Positions 8,851 through 17,300 of a DNA stretch of 64,000 bases are shown in pieces. Both the position numbers and the translations under genes were made by a program. The DNA comes from Klenkia soli (GTDB taxonomy: Bacteria; Actinomycetota; Actinomycetes; Mycobacteriales; Geodermatophilaceae), in contig NZ_FNIR01000009.1 of assembly GCF_900103975.1 (NCBI RefSeq), positions 1 through 64,000 on the forward strand, written 5' to 3'. How positions within the stretch are numbered: position 1 is the first letter of the stretch; the number at the start of each line of letters is the position of its first letter. Below the pieces are notes generated by a model that was not told where the DNA came from, made no database searches, and was given only the letters and a program-made list of their open reading frames with translations.

Positions 8851-9651
8851 TCAGCGGCTGCGTGCGGTGTCCACCAGCGGTGCGATCAGGCCGGTCAGGT
8901 AGGTGTGCCCGGCGTCCAGCAGTGAGATGCCGTCGGCGGTGGACACCAGACCGGTCGGGTCGGCGAACCAACCCTGGGTCAGCGGGTCCACGTACGTGGC
9001 TCCGGCGGCCTCCGCCGCGGCCTGCACAGCTGCCGACACAGCGGTCAGCTCCGCGGGTGCGGCCGAACTGCTCCAGCACGGGCCGATCACCACCAGCTTG
9101 GTGGTGGGGTCGGCCGCCAGGATCTCCTGGAACGTCTGGGCGGCGGCCGCCTGCACCTCGGCCGGGGTGGCAGCTTCGTCGTTGCGGCTGCCGAACACCA
9201 CCGTGACCGCGGCGTCGGCCGGCGGCTGCGCCTGCACGAGCTGCGGGTACGTCTGGCCGGTCGACCCCGGGCGGACATAGCCGGCGAGGGTCGCCGCGGT
9301 CAGCTGCAGCTGCATGCCGAGCTGCTGAGCCACCTGCGCCGGCCACCCGGCCGCGCCGATACCGCCCTCGGAGTTGCCGGAGGAGTACCCGTCGCCGTAG
9401 ACCGCCAGGCCCCCGGCGTCGGTGCTTGTCGGTGCCGCCGAACTCGTGGTGGCCGGCCCGCTCGTCGTCGTGGGCGCGGAGGTCGTCGTCCGGGCGCTGG
9501 TCGTGGGGGTGGCGGTCGCCGCCGCGACCGGCGTCGTCGGGTCCGGGGCGGCGTTCTGCCGCTGCACCAGCAGCAGGACCAACCCCACGTTGGCCAGCAG
9601 CAGGACGACGATCGCGATCAGACCCCACCGCGGAGGGCGCTCGAGGGCCAT
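8851..9651 (-). CDS. Membrane-anchored SGNH-hydrolase-like protein with degenerate catalytic serine
   Basis: 266 residues: one N-terminal membrane segment (about 9-30), a Thr/Ser/Ala-rich stalk (about 35-80), then an SGNH-like domain outside the membrane. Block I reads VYGDGYSSG where active SGNH/GDSL enzymes have GDSxxxG, so glycine replaces the catalytic serine. Block III is GSRND and block V is DAGH, which keep the Asn and His positions. It may bind rather than cleave an acyl or glycan ligand. I chose ATG 9651; a GTG lies directly before it at 9654. The gene is divergent from the membrane-protein gene at 9873. Confidence 0.65.
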   Translation of the reverse strand: MALERPPRWGLIAIVVLLLANVGLVLLLVQRQNAAPDPTTPVAAATATPTTSARTTTSAPTTTSGPATTSSAAPTSTDAGGLAVYGDGYSSGNSEGGIGAAGWPAQVAQQLGMQLQLTAATLAGYVRPGSTGQTYPQLVQAQPPADAAVTVVFGSRNDEAATPAEVQAAAAQTFQEILAADPTTKLVVIGPCWSSSAAPAELTAVSAAVQAAAEAAGATYVDPLTQGWFADPTGLVSTADGISLLDAGHTYLTGLIAPLVDTARSR

Positions 9652-9872
9652 CACTCCCCCAACCTAGAGAACCCGGTCCACCCCATCGACCGTCGTCGGC
9701 GGTTCGTCACGGGTAGCGATCATGGGGCCACTGCATCGCCCTCTACGGGCACTCGGTCGCCATAGGCCCGAGTGTGGCGGCGGGGCGCGTTGACCGGGGT
9801 CGGCGTCGTCCCCACAATCGCCGGGTCGCTGGGCACGTCGGCCGGGCGGTCCGACCACGCGGGGAGCCACCG

Positions 9873-10829
9873 ATGACCTACGACGCCCAGACCCCGCTGC
9901 CGGGCTACGGCTACTCCACGCCGGTCCAGCCCGCGCCGGACCACCGCATGCCGGGCATCGGCGCCGCGGCCGCCGTCCTCGGGTTCGTCGAGGCCGGCCT
10001 GGGACTCACGCTCGTCGCCTACGTGCTGTTCACCTTCGCCACCCTGGGTGCCGGTGCGGACGACGGCGGCGCGGTCGCCGTCCTCGTCGGGGTGATCGTG
10101 ATCAGCGGACTGACGCTGCTCGGCAGCCTGTTCCTGGCGCGCCGCTCGGGGCGGCGGCTGCTCATCGGCGCCACGATCGCCGAGATCGTCATCGTGCTCG
10201 GGCTCGGCGTGTGGGCGGTGGCCGACTACTCGTCGGTGATGGCCTCCCCGGTCTACTACGACTACCAGGGGTCCCCCTCCAACTCCGGCCCCGACACAGC
10301 CGTGGTCGTGGCGCTGCTCGCCGTCCTGATGGTCGGGTTCGCCATGCCCGTCGTCCGGCTGGCCCTCGTCGCGCAGCCCACCGTCGGCACGTGGCTGCAG
10401 AACCGGCCGCCGGCCGCCCCGGTCTGGTCAGCGGAGAACCAGCAGTGGGTCGCGCCGCGGTCCGGGGCCGGGGTCGTGGTCGCGCTCATGGCACCGGTCG
10501 CCCTGCTCCTGGTCGCGACCGTCGTGGTGCTGGCCAACGCCGAGGACCAGTTCGACTACTACGGCGCCACCGACACCCCCGCCGGGGTCTACGGGACGGA
10601 CTCGGAGTGGTCCTCCCTGTACGACGGCGGCGACCCCGTGCAGCCGCCCTCCAGCTCCGACCCGTTCTACGAGTCGCAGTACGACGCCGACGCCCAGGAC
10701 TGCTACGACGGCGACCTCGGCGCCTGCGACGACCTCTACTCCGAGACCGAGGTCGGCAGCCTGTACGAGTGGCTGGGCAGCACCTGCGGCGGCCGCCAGG
10801 AATCCGAGACCTACGGCACCTGCGAGTAG
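9873..10829 (+). CDS. Four-helix membrane protein with Cys/Asp-rich extracytoplasmic tail
   Basis: 318 residues. A Pro/Tyr-rich N-terminus (PLPGYGYSTPVQPAP) precedes four membrane segments (about residues 30-52, 62-85, 90-112, 135-155), then a short WSAENQQWVAP loop and a fifth hydrophobic segment near 180-205. The tail is acidic and tyrosine-rich and ends in DCYDGDLGACDDLY followed by two more cysteines. This Cys-containing tail occurs in many actinobacterial membrane proteins of unknown role. The start is the ATG preceded by GGGGAG (spacing 6), not the upstream in-frame start. The 3' end overlaps the minus-strand zinc-ribbon gene by 19 bp. Confidence 0.72.
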   Translation: MTYDAQTPLPGYGYSTPVQPAPDHRMPGIGAAAAVLGFVEAGLGLTLVAYVLFTFATLGAGADDGGAVAVLVGVIVISGLTLLGSLFLARRSGRRLLIGATIAEIVIVLGLGVWAVADYSSVMASPVYYDYQGSPSNSGPDTAVVVALLAVLMVGFAMPVVRLALVAQPTVGTWLQNRPPAAPVWSAENQQWVAPRSGAGVVVALMAPVALLLVATVVVLANAEDQFDYYGATDTPAGVYGTDSEWSSLYDGGDPVQPPSSSDPFYESQYDADAQDCYDGDLGACDDLYSETEVGSLYEWLGSTCGGRQESETYGTCE

Positions 10830-11023
10830 CCGACCGGAGGTGTCTCGAGGTTCTTGGCGCCGCACCCGCGGCACAGCTCGTAGCGGTGCTCGTCCGGGTC
10901 GAACCCGGGCTTCAGCCTGGCCAAGCCCCGTCGCGCGAGCCGGGTGCGCACCGCGACGACGTCGGCACTGCCGCAGAGCAGGCATGGCCCGTCGACCGCA
11001 CCGAGGGTCTCGCGGATCCGCAC
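10811..11023 (-). CDS. Short zinc-ribbon protein
   Basis: A 70-codon frame with two CxxC knuckles, CLLCGSAD near residue 14 and CRGCGAKN near residue 51, spaced as in a zinc ribbon. Between them is a basic stretch and GFDPDEHRYEL. The only plausible start in frame is the GTG at 11023, with no good ribosome site, so the true start may differ. It lies 47 bp downstream of the diguanylate cyclase gene and may be read from the same transcript. The 3' end overlaps the convergent membrane-protein gene. Function unknown. Confidence 0.45.
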   Translation of the reverse strand: MRIRETLGAVDGPCLLCGSADVVAVRTRLARRGLARLKPGFDPDEHRYELCRGCGAKNLETPPVGYSQVP

Positions 11024-11070
11024 GCGGTCAGGCTGGTCGGCCCGGGTGACCTGCAGGTGACGGCGAGCTG

Positions 11071-12192
11071 TCAAAGAGCTGCGAGCTCGCAGGCCACGGC
11101 GTTTCGGGTGCCCTTGGCCTCGTAGAGCAGTCGGTCGGCCGTGCGGGCCAGTGCCTGGACGTCGGTCGCCTCCCCCGCGGCCAGCCCGACGGACAGCGTC
11201 ACCGGAGCCGACAGGCCCTCCCAGACCAGCCCCTCCACCCGGGCACGCACCGCCTCGGCGACCTCGCGGGCCTCCGCCGCCGGTACGTCGCGCAGCAGCA
11301 CGCCGAATTCGTCGCCGCCCAACCGGGCGACCAGGTCCCCGGCGCGCACCGCACCCCACAGGACGGCGGCCACCTGCTGGAGCGCGTGGTCGCCCGCCGG
11401 GTGACCACCGGTGTCGTTGATGGTCTTGAAGTGGTCCACGTCGACCAGGAGCACGGCCAACGAACCGCCGCCGGGGGCTGCGCCCAGCGCCTCGTCCCAC
11501 CGGCGACGGTTGGCCAGCCCGGTCAGCGGGTCCTCGCTGCTCAGCCGCTCGAGGTCGCGCACCAGCTGCCGGGTGTGCTCCTGCTCGGCCTCCAGCGCCG
11601 TCACCCACCGCATCTCGGCCAGCACCGCCCGGTAGCGCAGCGCGTGACCCACCACGGCGGCCAGCGTCGCCGTCCCCAGGTACAGCGGCCAGGACACGAT
11701 CTCCTGCAGGCTCGGGTCACGGCCGGCGTCGAGCACCCCCAGCGGGAAGCCGCAGGCCACCGCGGCGCCCAGCACCGCGGTCCACCCCGCACCGCCGACC
11801 AGGACGGCGCCGGCCGCATACAGCATCAGCGTCCCGCCCAGCACATACAGCTCCGGGTGGCCGACCTGCGGCACCATCCAGCCGATCATGACCTCCACCG
11901 GCACCACCGCGGCGACGGTCAGGGTGGTCGTGCGACGGCGGCCCGGCGTCCGCCGCCAGACCACCCAGGCCACGGCCAGCAGAGGTACGGCGCACAGCAA
12001 CCGCGGCCCGAGGAAGGCGCGCCCCACGTCGGGGCCCTCCACCACGTGGTCCACCACGGTCCACGCCGGCACGACCAGTGCGCTGGCCACCGTCAGCCAC
12101 AGCGCCGCGATCCGGCTGCGGCGGGCCAGGCGCTCGCGGGCAGCACTGGTGGCCCCGGGGGCCCCGGGACGGCGGGTGGTCGTCGGCGACAC
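11071..12192 (-). CDS. Membrane diguanylate cyclase (GGDEF)
   Basis: 373 residues: about six membrane segments (residues 30-190), a short coiled linker EAEQEHTRQLVRDLERL, then a GGDEF domain. It keeps DPLTGLANRR, VDVDHFKTINDTGGH and the active-site RLGGDEFGVLL. The RxxD inhibitory site (RAGD) sits five residues before GGDEF, so product feedback inhibition is expected. It should condense two GTP into cyclic di-GMP; the membrane part is a possible sensor. The GTG start at 12192 has no clear Shine-Dalgarno. It is separate from the second c-di-GMP locus at 47-52 kb. Confidence 0.85.
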   Translation of the reverse strand: MSPTTTRRPGAPGATSAARERLARRSRIAALWLTVASALVVPAWTVVDHVVEGPDVGRAFLGPRLLCAVPLLAVAWVVWRRTPGRRRTTTLTVAAVVPVEVMIGWMVPQVGHPELYVLGGTLMLYAAGAVLVGGAGWTAVLGAAVACGFPLGVLDAGRDPSLQEIVSWPLYLGTATLAAVVGHALRYRAVLAEMRWVTALEAEQEHTRQLVRDLERLSSEDPLTGLANRRRWDEALGAAPGGGSLAVLLVDVDHFKTINDTGGHPAGDHALQQVAAVLWGAVRAGDLVARLGGDEFGVLLRDVPAAEAREVAEAVRARVEGLVWEGLSAPVTLSVGLAAGEATDVQALARTADRLLYEAKGTRNAVACELAAL

Positions 12193-12266
12193 ACCGGGCG
12201 CATCGGCCGTCCCGGGTCGTAAGTGCAGCTTCCGCAGCGTGGCCCGACCCCGAGGGGTGATCCGGG

Positions 12267-13043
12267 TCAGGCAGGCCCCCGGTCGGTCACCGGTGGGTCG
12301 GCGAGCCCCATGCGTCGTACATCAGCCACGAAGCGCTCGGCCAGCCGTTCATGACCGGCGTCGTTCGGGTGGACGCCGTCCTCGGACAGGAATCCGTCGA
12401 CCTCCTCCGGCGCGACCCACTGCTCCGCGATCGGGTCCAGCACGACCCCGCCGTACCGGGCGGCCAGCTCGTCCCACTGCGCCAGGATGGTCTGGCCCCA
12501 CACGTCGTCGGGACCACTGACCTGCCCGAGGAACGCTGGCCGGATGAGCACCAGGGCGGCGTCGGGCCACCGCTCCCGAACCCTGGCCAGGTAGGCGTCG
12601 GCCACAGCCCCGACCTCGGTGGGGTCCACCTGCATGTCGTTCCTGCCGGCATCGATCACGACGACGTCGGCGAGGTAGGTCGCCGCGGTCGCGTCGAGGC
12701 GGTCGGGCAGCGGGGAGAAGTCGGGCTGGTTGCTCCGGCCGTCGTTGACGAAGCCGGTGCCGCCCTCGGCATCCCGGTTGCAGACCCAGTCCAGGGTCTG
12801 CGCCGCGACGCAGCTCCAGGCGCGGTTGCTGGCACTGGCTCCCACACCGGCGGTGAAGCTGTCCCCCACGAACAGGGCCACCGGGCGGCGGTCGCCCGCA
12901 CCGTCGTCCGTCGCAGCGCTCGCGCGGAACTCGCCGGGTGGAGCCACCGGCACGCGGAAGAGCGCAACCGCCGCCAGGCCGATCGACACCAGGCAGACGA
13001 CGACTACTACCAGGACAGGCAGCACCCTGCGGTTCCGTATCAC
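12267..13043 (-). CDS. Secreted or anchored SGNH/GDSL hydrolase
   Basis: 258 residues with one N-terminal hydrophobic segment (about 7-28) after a basic start, indicating export or anchoring. All SGNH blocks are intact: GDSFTAG (Ser), DAGRNDMQ (Gly/Asn) and DGVHPNDAGH (Asp-His). It should be an esterase or lipase acting outside the cytoplasm, possibly on cell-wall or polysaccharide acyl groups. I chose the GTG at 13043 because it begins the basic-plus-hydrophobic signal; longer in-frame readings run into the NUDIX remnant and are not real. It ends 75 bp from the diguanylate cyclase gene. Confidence 0.8.
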   Translation of the reverse strand: MIRNRRVLPVLVVVVVCLVSIGLAAVALFRVPVAPPGEFRASAATDDGAGDRRPVALFVGDSFTAGVGASASNRAWSCVAAQTLDWVCNRDAEGGTGFVNDGRSNQPDFSPLPDRLDATAATYLADVVVIDAGRNDMQVDPTEVGAVADAYLARVRERWPDAALVLIRPAFLGQVSGPDDVWGQTILAQWDELAARYGGVVLDPIAEQWVAPEEVDGFLSEDGVHPNDAGHERLAERFVADVRRMGLADPPVTDRGPA

Positions 13044-13141
13044 CGGTCGATAGTGACCCGGGTAGTACCGATGAGCCAACCCACAGGCGGACGGACGGCC
13101 TCGGACCGCACGAACGGGTGACGGTCCGCGCAGGACCGCCC

Positions 13142-13540
13142 TCAGCGGGCGAAGGGTCCCCAGAGGGCGGCCCACTGCAGGAGCAGGACGGTCTTCGCGT
13201 CGTCGATGCGGCCCTCCCGGACCTGGGCCAGCGCCTCGGTGAACGGGAGCTCGAGCACCTCGATGTCCTCCCCCTCCTCCACCAGCCCACCACCGGCACC
13301 CGACCGGTCGGCCGCCGAGTAGGCCGCGGCGAACAGGTGCAGCCGCTCGGTCACCGACCCCGGGCTCATCCACGGCGCCATCACCAGCTCCACGTGCCGT
13401 CGGCCCGCCGGTGGTCGAACGTGGTCTTCCGCAGCACGTGCCAGCCCGCGCACCGCAGCTCCACGTCCCGCACCACCACGTCGGGGTTGCGGTCCAGCTC
13501 CCACCCGTCAGGTGCAAACCCGTCAAACCACGGTGGTCGA
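13142..13540 (-). pseudogene. NUDIX hydrolase remnant with internal deletion (left repeat)
   Basis: This stretch is a close copy of the intact NUDIX gene at 26075-26746. The C-terminal part aligns without gaps (offset 12945 bases) up to base 13395. The next 235 bases of the intact gene are absent, and alignment resumes at 13396. The junction sits in the 9-base direct repeat GCTCCACGT, present at both ends of the missing segment in the intact copy (26332 and 26567), so slippage or short-repeat recombination is the likely cause. The NUDIX box is lost and the deletion is out of frame. A further 1-base deletion lies near the old 5' end. Similarity fades at about 13540. The remnant ends WGPFAR-stop where the intact gene ends GPFSSAADV-stop. 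Confidence 0.85.
13160..13540. repeat. Left copy of the direct repeat flanking the island
   Basis: Same orientation as 26105-26721 and nearly identical where aligned, apart from the 235-base deletion, one single-base deletion and scattered substitutions. Together the two copies bracket about 12.5 kb of lower-G+C sequence. Removing one copy and the DNA between would restore the order SGNH hydrolase, NUDIX, PhzF. Confidence 0.8.
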
Positions 13541-13663
13541 GAAACGGTCCCCAGCGGTCATGCGGTACTGATCGTGGCTGGTATGGGGCACGATGCTCCT
13601 CGGCGCTACAGAGCGGGGAAACGTTCAGTGGGCCTGCTGTGTCGTCGTCACCTGTGAGGTCAG

Positions 13664-16600
13664 ATGTCGAAGTACATGCACCCAGTGGATCAACGGCTGG
13701 TGGACGACCTCGTCCGCACCTATCTGACGGACTCCGAGAACCAAGTCGGAGGACACCTCCCGCGCAGCCGTCAACCGGACCAGCTCCAGGGCCACGCCGT
13801 CGTGGAAGGGCTCATCTACCAATACCCGCAGGTGCTCGGAACCGACGACGTAAATCTCCAGCTATACCTGGGGTTGGGGAACCTCGGACTGCAGCTGTGG
13901 GAGCAGGAGGTAAAGGTGCTCCTCCGCGTGGGCGGGCTCGGGCACCCGGCGCTCCCCGCGATCGTGGACGGTGGCTTCGTCGAGCCGGACGGCAAGCTTG
14001 CCGCCGCGGGGATGAACGACGGATTTGGTTACGTCCGAACCGTGGCCGCTCCCTCGGCCATCGAGGACGGCGGGATTGCAACCCTGGTAGACCATATGAC
14101 GCAGCGTCCGGCCGAGGCCCTCCGGTACTTCTGGCTGCTGGCCGATGCCCTAGCCATCCTCCATGACGCTCGCATCGTTCATCGCAACGTCTGGCCCGGG
14201 ACATTGCAGGTGGTTCGCCGGGGTGGCGAAGCGCCACGGTTGCAGCTTGGTCGCTTCGAGCTCAGCGCCATGGTCAACAGCCTTTTACACGGACGGGATC
14301 CCTCTTTCCGGGACCAGATCAGGGACCTCCTACGAGCCCAGGGTTTGCGTGCGACGGCCTATGCGCCCCCGGAGAGGCTGCCCTTGATCTTCGGGGGCCC
14401 AGGAACCGGCGGAGATCTCGGCGGCCAGGAGGGGGACGTCTTCAGCCTCGGGATGACGGTGGCGGAGTGGTTCCTCGGGCCCTACGACGAGCAGTTCCCG
14501 GAGGACCCCGACGAGATCACCATTCGAAACTTCCAGCGCGGGGTGCGCGCACGGCTGAATGTGTCAGCCTCAGTTCCGAGCGAGCTCGCTCGACTGTTGG
14601 GCGACATGGTGGACGACGTCGCCCGTGGACGGCCCAAGATGGGTGACGTCCTGCAGCGGCTGGGCCGGCTGTACGACGGCAGCGTGTCGCGGTTTGACCA
14701 ACGCATCGCCGATCTTCCCTTCCTTGTGGTGTTCCAACCGAGCTATACCGACCGGACCCTGCACGCTTGGGGAAGCATCCAGGACCCCGCGACCAGTCCG
14801 GAGGGCCGGGAGGAAGTCACGGCCCTGATCCAACGCGACCTGGCCGGCGCCGCTGTGATCACTTCTCGGGATGGCGCCCTCAAGTACGTCCAAGTAGGTG
14901 ATCCCGAAGACCGTCGACGCGCGACCACCGTGATCTTCGGGGCCGAGTACGTCTGGTTTTGCGAGAAGTACTGGCGAGTCCGCGGATTCGGCAGCAAAAA
15001 GTTCTTCGAAGAGGCTCAGGTCATCAAGTACGTCCTGCGCCGCGCTGAAGCAGGCTTTGATCTCACGGACCTGCGCGCGCGGAGCCCGTTTGCACGGACC
15101 TTGCCCATGGTCGACGTCGTGCCCGACGATCTCGGAGAGACTGCCTGGGCGCGGGCGCTCGATGGCCGACCGCTGTGGTCGCTCGTGTTGGGAGATGCTC
15201 CTGAGGCGCTCCCCCGGCGCCGTAGAGAGCTCGACTTCCTCCGTGCTGTGGACTGGCTCCTGGCTTACCAGTGGGCACGCCTCACGAGCCGGTGCTATGC
15301 CTTCTCCAGCGAACCGGAGGGTACTCAGTCGCAGGTCGTCGTGCGTTGGGACCAGGACCGGGACCGGGACCGGGCCAACAAGCTGACGGCGCTGGAGGCT
15401 AAATACCTGTCGAGCGAGCGCTTGCGCCCCGGTTTCGCCGACTTCTTCTCGGCTGCCGGGGACGACGCGTCCGGCCGAATCATGACCCAGGTGTTGGCGG
15501 ATGACCGCGGCCGTCCCGGGGAAGTACTCGCGCAGCTCCCGCTGAAAGACGTGCGGCTCGGGGACCAAGTCGTGTTGTCCACTCCCAAGGGGGAGCGAGT
15601 CCCTGCCACGGGCTGGATTCGCCTCGCGGAGGACGCTCCCTCCCGCGCCGCACTTCTCCGGCAGGCCGAGGCACGAATCGAGCTCGGCGACAACCGCATC
15701 CTGCTGGACCAGCTGATCGGAGGACGCTCGATCACCGGGCGGCGGCGGCGTTGGGAGCCGCTGGTCCAGGGCACGCTCAAGGGTGAGGGGCGAGAGGCGG
15801 TCCTCGACATACTCACGCAGGAGTCCCTGTTCGCCGTGCAGGGACCACCGGGGACCGGAAAGACGGAGGTTAGCTCCGAGGCGGTGGTCACATATCTCCA
15901 ACGCGAGCCCGTGAATCGCATTCTCGTGTCAGCCCAGTCGCACGACGCGCTGGACAACCTTGCGCTCCGGGTGTTGCGCAAGCTCGGTGTCCTGGACGAG
16001 CGGGACAGACCCGTCGAGCGCGACTGGGTAGCCGTCCGCGTCGCGCAGGGCAAGGGCCGCGATCGGGTGGATCCACGAACTGCCCAGTTCGGGATCGACG
16101 AGGTGACCGATCGATACATCGTCGGGATCTCCCGCCGGCTGGACGAGCGGCTCAATTCGATCATTACCCAGCCTGGAAGGCTGGAACTCCTTGTGCAGTG
16201 GCGCGAGAGCGTAGCGCGGACGCCATTCGAGATGAGGCGACGCCTGCGGCGCAGCGCCAACCTGGTCTTCGCCACCTGCGGGGGTTCCACCCGTAGAACG
16301 CTGGTGGACGAAGGGACGGCTGAACCCTTCGACTGGGTGGTTGTCGAGGAAGCGGCGAAGGCCTGGCCCACGGAGCTGGCCTTGCCGTTGGTCCGCGGCC
16401 TCCGATGGACACTGGTGGGTGATCAAGCACAGATCGGGGCTTACGCGCGGCAAGACGTGCATCGTTTCCTCGACAGTTGCGAGGCCGATCCCGACGCGGA
16501 GATCCGTGCACACTGGGAACGGCGGGAGTCGTACTCGACGGCCTTCGAACTGTTCGCCGGGTTGTTCGACCCGGCGAGGGTCGGTGGCGCCACCCGCCAG

Positions 16601-17275
16601 CTGACCGAGCAGTACCGGATGCGTCCCGCGATCGCCGAGGTCGTCAGCCGGAGCTTCTACCCACGTACCGCGGCGGGAGAACAGCCCGGGGCAGTTGACG
16701 GAGTCAACCTCTCCGGGACCGGGACGCTCGTCACCAGGCGAGCAGACACGGACCATCTCGTCGAGTTCCCCAGAACCCTGGCCGGCCGGGCGCTGGTGTG
16801 GCTGGACACCCAGGGGGTGCACCAGGACCGGGGCTACTGGTCGAACGACGCTGAAGCACGCGTCGTGGCGCAACTCGTCCGGTCGCTGCGTCCGGAGCCG
16901 CGCCCGGCAGGCATGCCGGCGGAGGGTTATGACCTCGCCGTCCTCACTCCTTACCGGGCTCAGGTGGAATTGCTCCAGCAAAGGATGCCGGAGAGGGCCA
17001 AGGAAATCTGGACGATCGATTCCTTCCAGGGGCGGGAGGCTGATGTCGTCGTGGTGTCGCTGGTGCGTGACACGCCCCGCGCCGGGGGTTCCCCACTCGG
17101 CAGCCTGGGCCACCTGGCTGATGCCCCTCGCGTCAATGTCGCCCTGAGTCGGGCACGTGACCTGCTGGTGATCGTGGGCAGGTTCGACCACTTCGCGACG
17201 AGTGGGGTGCCTGCATGGGAGTCGGTGTGCCGAGAAGTCAAGACATTCGGCGCCGTCGTGCCCGTAGAGCGCTGA
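13664..17275 (+). CDS. Pseudokinase-SF1 helicase fusion protein
   Basis: 1203 residues. Residues about 90-350 resemble a protein kinase: HRNVWPGTLQV (H173, in place of HRDxKPxN), LGRFELSAM in place of DFG, AYAPPERL as the APE region, and GDVFSLGMTVAEWF. The catalytic Asp and Lys are absent, so this is probably a pseudokinase sensor. The C-terminal half is an Upf1/DNA2-like SF1 helicase: GPPGTGKT (727-734), VVVEEAAKA (motif II, about 892-900, Glu-Glu instead of Asp-Glu), WTLVGDQAQIGAY, LTEQYRMRP, TIDSFQGREADVVVVSLVRD and VNVALSRARDLL. The start ATG follows GAGG. It is the first gene of a three-gene operon (next start 25 bp on). It probably remodels nucleic acid in response to a signal. No close named family is recognised. 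Confidence 0.8.
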   Translation: MSKYMHPVDQRLVDDLVRTYLTDSENQVGGHLPRSRQPDQLQGHAVVEGLIYQYPQVLGTDDVNLQLYLGLGNLGLQLWEQEVKVLLRVGGLGHPALPAIVDGGFVEPDGKLAAAGMNDGFGYVRTVAAPSAIEDGGIATLVDHMTQRPAEALRYFWLLADALAILHDARIVHRNVWPGTLQVVRRGGEAPRLQLGRFELSAMVNSLLHGRDPSFRDQIRDLLRAQGLRATAYAPPERLPLIFGGPGTGGDLGGQEGDVFSLGMTVAEWFLGPYDEQFPEDPDEITIRNFQRGVRARLNVSASVPSELARLLGDMVDDVARGRPKMGDVLQRLGRLYDGSVSRFDQRIADLPFLVVFQPSYTDRTLHAWGSIQDPATSPEGREEVTALIQRDLAGAAVITSRDGALKYVQVGDPEDRRRATTVIFGAEYVWFCEKYWRVRGFGSKKFFEEAQVIKYVLRRAEAGFDLTDLRARSPFARTLPMVDVVPDDLGETAWARALDGRPLWSLVLGDAPEALPRRRRELDFLRAVDWLLAYQWARLTSRCYAFSSEPEGTQSQVVVRWDQDRDRDRANKLTALEAKYLSSERLRPGFADFFSAAGDDASGRIMTQVLADDRGRPGEVLAQLPLKDVRLGDQVVLSTPKGERVPATGWIRLAEDAPSRAALLRQAEARIELGDNRILLDQLIGGRSITGRRRRWEPLVQGTLKGEGREAVLDILTQESLFAVQGPPGTGKTEVSSEAVVTYLQREPVNRILVSAQSHDALDNLALRVLRKLGVLDERDRPVERDWVAVRVAQGKGRDRVDPRTAQFGIDEVTDRYIVGISRRLDERLNSIITQPGRLELLVQWRESVARTPFEMRRRLRRSANLVFATCGGSTRRTLVDEGTAEPFDWVVVEEAAKAWPTELALPLVRGLRWTLVGDQAQIGAYARQDVHRFLDSCEADPDAEIRAHWERRESYSTAFELFAGLFDPARVGGATRQLTEQYRMRPAIAEVVSRSFYPRTAAGEQPGAVDGVNLSGTGTLVTRRADTDHLVEFPRTLAGRALVWLDTQGVHQDRGYWSNDAEARVVAQLVRSLRPEPRPAGMPAEGYDLAVLTPYRAQVELLQQRMPERAKEIWTIDSFQGREADVVVVSLVRDTPRAGGSPLGSLGHLADAPRVNVALSRARDLLVIVGRFDHFATSGVPAWESVCREVKTFGAVVPVER

Positions 17276-17300
17276 CGTCGTGACGGTCACGGAGGTTTAC

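Noticed and set aside
12267-13526. SGNH hydrolase with a long N-terminal extension
   Set aside because: The extension is the frameshifted NUDIX remnant; the hydrolase starts at 13043 with its own signal segment.
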